This document shows positions 1 to 4,635 of a DNA stretch of 7,379 nucleotides, in pieces (the first letter of the stretch is position 1; every line of letters starts with the position of its first letter). Under the pieces are notes generated by a model. The model was not told where the DNA came from. It did no database searches and was given only the letters and a program-made list of their open reading frames with translations. Origin of the DNA: Euryarchaeota archaeon UBA89 (GTDB lineage: Archaea > Thermoplasmatota > Poseidoniia > Poseidoniales > Thalassarchaeaceae). The translations under genes were made by a program, and so were the position numbers. The DNA lies in contig DAFS01000015.1 in NCBI GenBank assembly GCA_002495525.1, positions 1-7,379 on the forward strand, given 5' to 3'.

Positions 1-87
1 ATCGGGTGGGTTGAAATAGGGTTGGTAAGTCGCGAGGATGCCGTAAAGGCCACTGGAAACAGTGAACACGGGAGGACCGTACAATGA
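1..87 (+). CDS. Possible 3' end of an unidentified upstream gene (28 codons)
   Basis: Frame 1 is open from the window edge to a TGA at 85-87, giving a tail that begins IGWVEIGLVSRED and ends HGRTVQ. The other two forward frames hit stops early. The TGA overlaps the S13 ATG in an ATGA arrangement, which is common in tightly packed archaeal operons and favours a real gene end. Against it, about half of the third codon positions are G or C, unlike the AT-rich third positions of the genes that follow, and a stretch this short can be open by chance. In archaea the genes before S13 often include cmk, rpl14e or truB/cbf5, but this tail does not resemble a part of those that I recognise. No function is assigned. 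The alternative is a structured RNA or leader over the same bases. Confidence 0.35.
   Translation: MGWVEIGLVSREDAVKATGNSEHGRTVQ
40..80 (+). other. Three tandem short hairpins in the G-rich segment before S13
   Basis: Three inverted repeats lie end to end: GCC/GGC (40-42 with 48-50, five-base loop), CACTG/CAGTG (51-55 with 60-64, closed by a GAAA tetraloop) and ACGG/CCGT (68-71 with 77-80). The last loop holds most of the GGAGG Shine-Dalgarno sequence. G+C over bases 1-83 is 45 of 83, well above the surrounding genes. This could be the 3' part of a structured RNA, a regulatory leader of the ribosomal protein operon, or folding by chance inside a coding tail. I could not match it to tRNA, SRP RNA or RNase P RNA consensus elements. 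Confidence 0.4.
71..75 (+). promoter_or_regulatory. Shine-Dalgarno sequence of rpsM (GGAGG)
   Basis: GGAGG lies eight bases before the ATG at 84 and supports that start. It sits in the loop and on the edge of the ACGG/CCGT hairpin (68-80), so the fold could affect its accessibility. Confidence 0.75.
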
Positions 88-548
88 GTAATGAAAAACA
101 AGAGATTGGAGATGACTTCTCCTATATTATCAGAATGGCTGACAGCGACATAGATGGATTGAAACCAATTGCTATTGGATTAACATCTGTAAAAGGAATT
201 GGAGTAAGAACTTCACAGCAACTTTGCAGATTAGCAGAAATAGATGGTACGAAACTTGGAGGGCATCTTGAGGATGTAGAACAGGATAGACTTAGAGAAA
301 CTATTGACGGATATGCAACAAATGTACCTTGGTGGTTAGTAAATAGGCAAAGAGATTTAGAATCGAATGAAGATGCTCATTTAGTTGCATTAGATGTTCG
401 GATGACAAGGGATGACGATATATCACGTCTAGCAGGAATGAAGACATACCGCGGACTAAGGCACCGAAGTGGTCACAAAGTTCGTGGACAGAGGTTGAGA
501 AGTAATGGTAGAAGTGGAACTGCACTTGGTGTGCAGAGGAAAAAGTGA
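84..548 (+). CDS. rpsM: Small subunit ribosomal protein uS13 (archaeal S13)
   Basis: A structural protein of the 30S head that contacts the P-site tRNA and 23S rRNA through the inter-subunit bridge. The 154-residue length matches archaeal and eukaryotic S13/S18e, which are longer than bacterial S13. Visible family features are the N-terminal FSYIIRMADSDIDG block (residues 12-25), the KGIG turn of the helix-two-turn-helix (37-40), and the basic C-terminus with YRGLRHRSGHKVRGQ (122-136), NGRSG and a final RKK. The start at 84 is set by GGAGG eight bases upstream and by the family N-terminus. It opens the S13-S4-S11-RpoD cluster known across archaea. Its stop codon is part of the Shine-Dalgarno sequence of the S4 gene. 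Confidence 0.97.
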   Translation: MSNEKQEIGDDFSYIIRMADSDIDGLKPIAIGLTSVKGIGVRTSQQLCRLAEIDGTKLGGHLEDVEQDRLRETIDGYATNVPWWLVNRQRDLESNEDAHLVALDVRMTRDDDISRLAGMKTYRGLRHRSGHKVRGQRLRSNGRSGTALGVQRKK

Positions 549-552
549 GGTG
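547..552 (+). promoter_or_regulatory. Shine-Dalgarno sequence of rpsD overlapping the rpsM stop
   Basis: GAGGTG matches the archaeal 16S rRNA 3' end complement and is five bases before the S4 ATG at 558. The TGA stop of S13 (546-548) shares bases with it, so a ribosome ending S13 would stand on the S4 ribosome binding site. This suggests translational coupling. Confidence 0.7.
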
Positions 553-557
553 AGTTA

Positions 558-1238
558 ATGGGAGATCCAAAATTCGCAAGATCAAAAACACAAACTCCAA
601 CTCATCCCTGGAAACAAGCACGTATAGATGAAGAACATGCTTTGAAAGAAAAATATGGGTTAAAGAAAATTGGTGGCATGAAAGAAATCTGGAGAGAAAA
701 ATCCGCTTTGAGACGTCATAGGAACCAGGCAATGAAACTTATTGGAAGAGTAGATACTACTGAAGGACACTTCGCTAGAGAAAAAACAGATATGATAGAT
801 TCATTATGCCGTAAAGGGCTATTAGTTGAAGGAGCTAGTCTGGACGATGTTCTACAAATTAATGTCGAACATATGTTATCTAGAAGATTACAATCAGTAG
901 TATACTATAGAGGACTAGCTCCATCGATGAGAGCTGCTAGGAATATGATTGTTCACGGACACATTTCGATTGGTGAACAGCGAATGACAGTTCCGGGATA
1001 TCACATCAAGAAAGAAGAAGAAGAAATGTTAAATTATTCCTCAAACTCAGTTTACATAGATCCTAACCATCCATTCAGAGTTGAAATGGAAAAACTAAGA
1101 TTGACTATGGTCAGTGATGAAGAACCTGAAGAAGTAGGAGCACCTAAAGCTGCTACAGAAGATTTCGTTGAGCAGATCAAGAAGGATGCGGAAGAAGCAC
1201 CCAAAATTGAAGAAACTATTCCTAAGGAGGAGAAATAA
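558..1238 (+). CDS. rpsD: Small subunit ribosomal protein uS4 with an acidic C-terminal extension
   Basis: A primary 16S rRNA-binding protein that helps nucleate 30S body assembly. The N-terminus (MGDPKFARSK, then PTHPWKQARIDEE) is the archaeal type. The RNA-binding S4 domain covers about residues 107-165, with SRRLQSVVYYRGLAPSMRAAR written as two adjoining parts: SRRLQSVVYYRGLA at 108-121 and PSMRAAR at 122-128, followed by IVHGHISIG (131-139). The protein has 226 residues, whereas archaeal S4 is usually about 160-190. The excess is a low-complexity tail (about 186-226) rich in Glu, Ala and Lys, with 15 acidic residues against 6 Lys. The start is fixed by GAGGTG five bases upstream and by the family N-terminus. 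Its TAA overlaps the S11 ATG by one base (TAATG), consistent with translational coupling. Confidence 0.96.
   Translation: MGDPKFARSKTQTPTHPWKQARIDEEHALKEKYGLKKIGGMKEIWREKSALRRHRNQAMKLIGRVDTTEGHFAREKTDMIDSLCRKGLLVEGASLDDVLQINVEHMLSRRLQSVVYYRGLAPSMRAARNMIVHGHISIGEQRMTVPGYHIKKEEEEMLNYSSNSVYIDPNHPFRVEMEKLRLTMVSDEEPEEVGAPKAATEDFVEQIKKDAEEAPKIEETIPKEEK
1224..1230 (+). promoter_or_regulatory. Shine-Dalgarno sequence of rpsK (AAGGAGG)
   Basis: A strong AAGGAGG lies inside the last codons of the S4 gene, seven bases before the S11 ATG at 1238. The acidic Lys/Glu end of S4 is partly written by this purine-rich site. Confidence 0.8.
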
Positions 1239-1618
1239 TGGGACATAAGGCAATTTTACATATTTTCAGCACTAGTAACAATGTTCTTATCACTGCCACA
1301 GATCTAACTGGAGCAGAAACAATTTGCAAAGTTTCAGGCGGTATGGTGACCAAGGGCGGCAGTGACTCAGGAGGGCAGTTCGCTTCAACTCGTGCAGCAG
1401 AAAGAATAGCTGAAATGCTTGCAGAGAAAGAATTTGATCAAGTTATCGTGAAATATAGGGGAGCAGGTGGAAATCGAAATCACAATGCACCTGGGGCTAC
1501 GTCAGCAATTCGTGCCCTTACTAGAGCGGGTGTTCAAATAACACGTATTGAAGATGTGACTCCGATTCCGACAGATGGTACAAAAGCGAAAGGTGGCCGA
1601 CGTGGCCGAAGAGTGTGA
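1238..1618 (+). CDS. rpsK: Small subunit ribosomal protein uS11
   Basis: A 30S platform protein next to the mRNA exit path. The 126 residues match archaeal S11. Diagnostic blocks are STSNNVLITATDLTG (11-25), the GGMVTKGGSDSGG run (34-46), AAERIAEMLAEK (53-64), KYRGAGGNRN (72-81), GATSAIRALTRAG (86-98), and IEDVTPIPTDG (104-114) followed by the basic end GGRRGRRV. The ATG overlaps the last base of the S4 stop and is preceded by a strong Shine-Dalgarno sequence, so the start is secure. Third in the S13-S4-S11-RpoD operon; its TGA stop lies inside the Shine-Dalgarno sequence of rpoD. Confidence 0.98.
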   Translation: MGHKAILHIFSTSNNVLITATDLTGAETICKVSGGMVTKGGSDSGGQFASTRAAERIAEMLAEKEFDQVIVKYRGAGGNRNHNAPGATSAIRALTRAGVQITRIEDVTPIPTDGTKAKGGRRGRRV

Positions 1619-1622
1619 GGTG
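1617..1622 (+). promoter_or_regulatory. Shine-Dalgarno sequence of rpoD overlapping the rpsK stop
   Basis: GAGGTG is six bases before the rpoD ATG at 1629 and shares bases with the S11 TGA stop (1616-1618). The eight-base word GTGAGGTG (1615-1622) is identical to that at the S13/S4 junction (545-552). Confidence 0.7.
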
Positions 1623-1628
1623 TGAAAA

Positions 1629-2513
1629 ATGGTTAAAGTTACAATTATTGAAGAATCAGATGATAAAATTAAGATTTTATTGGCCGAGACTGATAGAGCT
1701 TTGGTAAACTCAATTAGAAGAAGTTTGATTTCAGATACTCCAAAAATGGCTATAGAAACTGTTCGTTTTGAAATGGGAACTATAGAACAAGAAGACCAAG
1801 TTTGGGAAACTACTGGACCTCTTCCTGACGAAGTAATTGCACAAAGGCTTGCAATGATACCTATTCCAACACGTCATGACGAATTCCATTTCCAACACGA
1901 GTGCCCTAACTGTGCAGATCTTGTTGAAGAAGATAGGGGATGCCCATTGTGTACTATGATTTATACTTGCAAAGCTTTCGGAAGTAAAGAAGGAACTATG
2001 GTAACTGCAAACGATCTAAATTACCTCGGAGATTCAAGTTTAGAAATACCTGAATTATACAAAACAATCCCAATTACAAAACTATTCCATGGACAAATGA
2101 TTGAGTTCTATGCTACTGCAATAATGGGTAGAGGTAGAGACCATGCAAAATGGTCACCTGCATGTGGAGTTGCATTCGAGCCAAGGCAAAATGGAATTAT
2201 TAATAATAAAACTAAAGCAAAAATATTATGGGATCTAAAACTAGGAATAACAGCAAAAGATTTCACAGATGGTAGATTAGAGGATTACTACAAAGTCGAA
2301 GAATTGAAATCACAGCTACATCATGTTGGCGAGGGTACTGAAGAATCAAGAACTTTCAAAGATGCAATAACTTTGGAAGATATCCCTGGAGAATTTGTAC
2401 TAAGTTTCGAAACAGATGGGTCAATGACTCCTAGAACCGCATTCAATATGGCTGTCAAAGAATTAGCTGGAAGATTCAATATTATCGAGCAAGATAGTAA
2501 AGCAATACTCTGA
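1629..2513 (+). CDS. rpoD: DNA-directed RNA polymerase subunit D (Rpo3)
   Basis: The archaeal counterpart of eukaryotic Rpb3/RPAC1 and of bacterial alpha. With subunit L it forms the platform on which the two large subunits assemble. The N-terminal dimerisation region includes ALVNSIRRSLISD (24-36) and RLAMIPIPT (73-81). The insert domain holds VTANDL (125-130), the PITKLFHGQ block (148-156) and GRGRDHAKWSPACGVAF (167-183), a family hallmark. The C-terminus FVLSFETDGSMTPRTAF (256-272) completes the dimerisation fold. Five cysteines form CPNC (92-95), CPLC (105-108) and C114, a likely zinc site. The ferredoxin-like cysteine cluster that many archaeal D subunits carry after the HAKW motif is absent here (about residues 183-245). 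Length 294, slightly long for the family. This is the last gene of the ribosomal cluster; the next gene is not L18e. Confidence 0.96.
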   Translation: MVKVTIIEESDDKIKILLAETDRALVNSIRRSLISDTPKMAIETVRFEMGTIEQEDQVWETTGPLPDEVIAQRLAMIPIPTRHDEFHFQHECPNCADLVEEDRGCPLCTMIYTCKAFGSKEGTMVTANDLNYLGDSSLEIPELYKTIPITKLFHGQMIEFYATAIMGRGRDHAKWSPACGVAFEPRQNGIINNKTKAKILWDLKLGITAKDFTDGRLEDYYKVEELKSQLHHVGEGTEESRTFKDAITLEDIPGEFVLSFETDGSMTPRTAFNMAVKELAGRFNIIEQDSKAIL

Positions 2514-2525
2514 TTAAATTAACAA

Positions 2526-2535
2526 GTATTTATTC
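2526..2535 (+). promoter_or_regulatory. Possible TATA box of the pantoate kinase gene
   Basis: The 45-base gap between rpoD and the kinase gene is AT-rich, and TTTATT at 2529-2534 is centred about 27 bases before the ATG at 2559. That is the spacing expected for an archaeal TATA box serving a leaderless or near-leaderless transcript. Only a weak AGGA (2546-2549) could act as a Shine-Dalgarno sequence. The call rests on position and composition alone. Confidence 0.3.
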
Positions 2536-2558
2536 AGTTAGATACAGGATGCAGCGGC

Positions 2559-3533
2559 ATGACTGTGGTAATGGGACGTGGTGAGTGCGGCTCACATGTG
2601 ACTCTGATTTTTACAGTTGATGATGAGGAGAAAGAAATCGTAAATCAAGGTAGTTTGGGGGCTGGACTTTGTCTAGAACAAGGGGTCGAAACTATTGCTA
2701 GAGGAATTGAAGGCGACTTTGGAATTGATATTAAATTCGTTGAAGGAATTGGAAGAAGTGGCCTGTATGAGCGCACATTAGAATTACTATCAGAAGAAAT
2801 TATAAATTTTAGAGAATACTCATGGGATTTAGCTGTAAAACTGAAATTGCCATTATCACAAGGATTTGGTATGTCTGCCTCGGGAGCAATTTCCGCAGCA
2901 ATGGCATTTCAAAGAGCATTAGGCGAGCCACATGAGGAAAGTTTGAGAAGAGCTTTCGCTATTGCACATAGAGTAGAAAGAGAACTTTCTACTGGACTGG
3001 GTGATGTTACTGCTTTAGCAGCTGGAGGAGTGGAACGAAGAATATCTGCAGGAGCACCATTTAGTGGAAAATTACTCAACAGAGGGCCCGGGAAATCAGA
3101 AGGTTGGACTAGTGAAATAAATGTAATTCTAACTTGGAGAGAAGATTCAGGTAAACATACATCATCATATATAGATAATCAAAAATGGAAAGAATCAATC
3201 AGTTCTGCAGGCATTAAACAGATGGACCAACTTGTAAATGGGAAATGGGGGGCTTCCCGTTGGGAAGAACTATTGGAAAGATCACAGATTTTTGTATCCG
3301 AAAGCGGGTTATTAAATGACTCTCTGAGACTAGAACTGCTGAATGAAGTGGAAGAGATGATAAATAAATTAAATCTTGATTTGAAGCCTCTATTATGTCT
3401 ACTTGGTAAAAGTTTAGTTATCGTACCAAAAGATGTAGGTCCAAGCAATGATATTGATTCCAGTTCTTTAATTAATCAACTAGAAAAAGCAGGATTCAAT
3501 ACTATAATAACAAAAGTAGGAAAACTATTCTGA
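2559..3533 (+). CDS. Pantoate kinase (PoK), GHMP kinase family
   Basis: Predicted to phosphorylate pantoate with ATP to give 4-phosphopantoate, which phosphopantothenate synthetase then joins to beta-alanine. This is the archaeal route to coenzyme A, replacing bacterial PanC and PanK. The 324 residues fit the family (about 280-330). The N-terminal strand (residues 8-17, GECGSHVTLI) corresponds to the usual aPGHIT start, followed by GSLGAGLCLEQGV (31-43). The GHMP ATP-binding loop is LSQGFGMSASGA (99-110). STGLGDVTALAAGGVE (144-159) and the C-terminal LCLLGKSLVIVP (279-290) are further PoK features. The ATG at 2559 is the first in the frame; ATG 2571 (residue 5) is an alternative that also keeps the whole domain. 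A weak Shine-Dalgarno sequence and a TATA-like stretch suggest its own promoter, though read-through from rpoD is possible. Its end overlaps the opposite gene by nine bases. Confidence 0.88.
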   Translation: MTVVMGRGECGSHVTLIFTVDDEEKEIVNQGSLGAGLCLEQGVETIARGIEGDFGIDIKFVEGIGRSGLYERTLELLSEEIINFREYSWDLAVKLKLPLSQGFGMSASGAISAAMAFQRALGEPHEESLRRAFAIAHRVERELSTGLGDVTALAAGGVERRISAGAPFSGKLLNRGPGKSEGWTSEINVILTWREDSGKHTSSYIDNQKWKESISSAGIKQMDQLVNGKWGASRWEELLERSQIFVSESGLLNDSLRLELLNEVEEMINKLNLDLKPLLCLLGKSLVIVPKDVGPSNDIDSSSLINQLEKAGFNTIITKVGKLF

Positions 3534-4577
3534 ATCAGATAGTTTTTCATGGAATGTTGCTAATGGCTGTAGGTTTAGTGGACTGGAATCCAATAATATT
3601 GCACCTCTTAATTTGAGTGTCTCACAAAAACCATGACGATAAACAATTGCTCCTTGACCGTATTCATTCACATACCTATCAACTTGTTTCTGGGTTTTTT
3701 TCCTTGGAAATCTCAAATCTGCACCAAAAAAGTGTTTGGCATCAATCCAAGCACAGGGGATTCCATTAATTCTAACATCATCCAGTAATAATAAGTCGGG
3801 AGTTATTATTGCACGTCCTTCAGATTTTTTTTGTTCATCAAGTAATTCTTCTTGACGTCTAAATCTAATATTAAGTGAATTGAAATAATCGCATAAAATA
3901 TCTTCAAAAACTTCGGCCGCACTTTGTGTTTCAGATTGATTTACTGAACTAACACGATCCGCAGATTCTGCGATTTGGAATTGTTCTCTATCTCGCTGAT
4001 CGAGTTTACTGGGTGCTTTTAGAGTTTCTTTAATCTTATTTTTTGACCATCCTCTTCCAGTTAAAATTGCTCTGAATACATTGACTGGAGGAGCATCAAA
4101 TCTAGTCGATAGAGATAAGACACTTTCTCCTGAATCATATCTTCTCTTCAATTCATTGGCACGACTCATTAGCCTCCCGTGAGAATAAACACTTTTTTCT
4201 TGATTAAGGGCACTTCTTAGAGAAAGTGATTGTTCGAGAGTAATATCTAATTTCTCAATCTTCTTTGCAATTTGTTCCACCCTTTCTTCAGGAAGAAAAC
4301 CAAATTCGCCTGGTGAGCAGACTAGTGGACTGGCTTTATTTTGAACAGACTTCGGAACCGCATTCAACTTCCAGTTAATATTGACCGTTGTTGCAGGAGG
4401 GTCAATATCTTGAGTAAAACCCATTGGAGGTGGGTCTACAGTAAAACGAGATAAAGCACGCTCAACTGCTTCTTTATCGCCCGTTGACTTTACTCCTGAG
4501 GGAGTTTTATTCCTGTTGGAACGATGACGACGATTTCGGCGCTTTGGCCTCTTCTTACCTTCTTCTTGGTCACTCAA
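3525..4577 (-). CDS. CDIN1/C15orf41-like TPD-family nuclease (archaeal)
   Basis: A probable PD-(D/E)xK-fold nuclease related to eukaryotic CDAN1-interacting nuclease 1; substrate unknown. The C-terminal core shows TPDLLLLDDVRINGIP (259-274), WIDAKHFFGA (277-286), KKTQKQVDRYVNEYG (293-307) and GAIVYRHGF (309-317). D261, D279 and K281 are the expected catalytic residues, with E225 a candidate helix glutamate. A central region, RRYDSGESVLSLSTRFDAPPVNVFR in position 145-169, looks like the helix-turn-helix part of the family, and QRDREQF (194-200) follows. The N-terminus is a basic tail (8-24, Lys/Arg-rich), perhaps for nucleic-acid binding. The start is TTG at 4575-4577; an in-frame TAA lies two codons upstream and no good Shine-Dalgarno sequence is seen. 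ATG at codon 52 is an alternative start that leaves the nuclease intact. It follows leuS on the same strand and converges on pantoate kinase. Confidence 0.8.
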   Translation of the reverse strand: MSDQEEGKKRPKRRNRRHRSNRNKTPSGVKSTGDKEAVERALSRFTVDPPPMGFTQDIDPPATTVNINWKLNAVPKSVQNKASPLVCSPGEFGFLPEERVEQIAKKIEKLDITLEQSLSLRSALNQEKSVYSHGRLMSRANELKRRYDSGESVLSLSTRFDAPPVNVFRAILTGRGWSKNKIKETLKAPSKLDQRDREQFQIAESADRVSSVNQSETQSAAEVFEDILCDYFNSLNIRFRRQEELLDEQKKSEGRAIITPDLLLLDDVRINGIPCAWIDAKHFFGADLRFPRKKTQKQVDRYVNEYGQGAIVYRHGFCETLKLRGAILLDSSPLNLQPLATFHEKLSDSE

Positions 4578-4580
4578 TAA

Positions 4581-4604
4581 TTAGTCCAAGTGGAAGGGGC
4601 CCAT
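4581..4604 (-). other. Seven-codon mini-frame just before the TPD-family gene
   Basis: On the minus strand an ATG at 4602-4604 opens a frame reading MGPFHLD that ends at TAA (4581-4583). It is in the same frame as the nuclease gene, whose TTG start comes one codon after that TAA. A GGTGGG (4608-4613) a few bases before the ATG partly resembles the operon's GAGGTG sites. It may be a short upstream frame, a former N-terminus cut off by a stop mutation, or chance. Confidence 0.3.
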
Positions 4605-4628
4605 GAACCCACCGCGAGAAAGATTAGG

Positions 4629-4634
4629 AAAAAA
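4629..4634 (-). terminator. Oligo-T run after leuS
   Basis: Six T's on the minus strand begin two bases after the leuS stop codon. Archaeal RNA polymerase can end transcription at such U-runs without a hairpin, so this may terminate the leuS transcript before the nuclease gene. The run is short and there is no second one close by. Confidence 0.3.
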
Positions 4635-4635
4635 T

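Noticed and set aside
1..83. tRNA, SRP RNA or RNase P RNA 3' end
   Set aside because: No T-arm with TTCRA loop and matching acceptor, no SRP helix 8 motif, and no RNase P ACAGAA-type conserved region could be found. Only the generic hairpins remain.
301..732. Minus-strand open frame of 143 codons
   Set aside because: It lies opposite the S13 and S4 genes, whose identities are certain, and its product is low in recognisable motifs.
1052..1246. Minus-strand open frame of 64 codons
   Set aside because: Shadow of the acidic S4 tail; the Ser-rich product is what antisense of Glu/Lys codons gives.
3179..3448. Minus-strand open frame of 89 codons
   Set aside because: Antisense to the C-terminal part of pantoate kinase, with no start signal or family motif.
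4590..4612. Hairpin terminator or operator between leuS and the nuclease gene
   Set aside because: The only stem is GTGG/CCAC with a 15-base loop; it is too weak to call, although the patch is G+C-rich.
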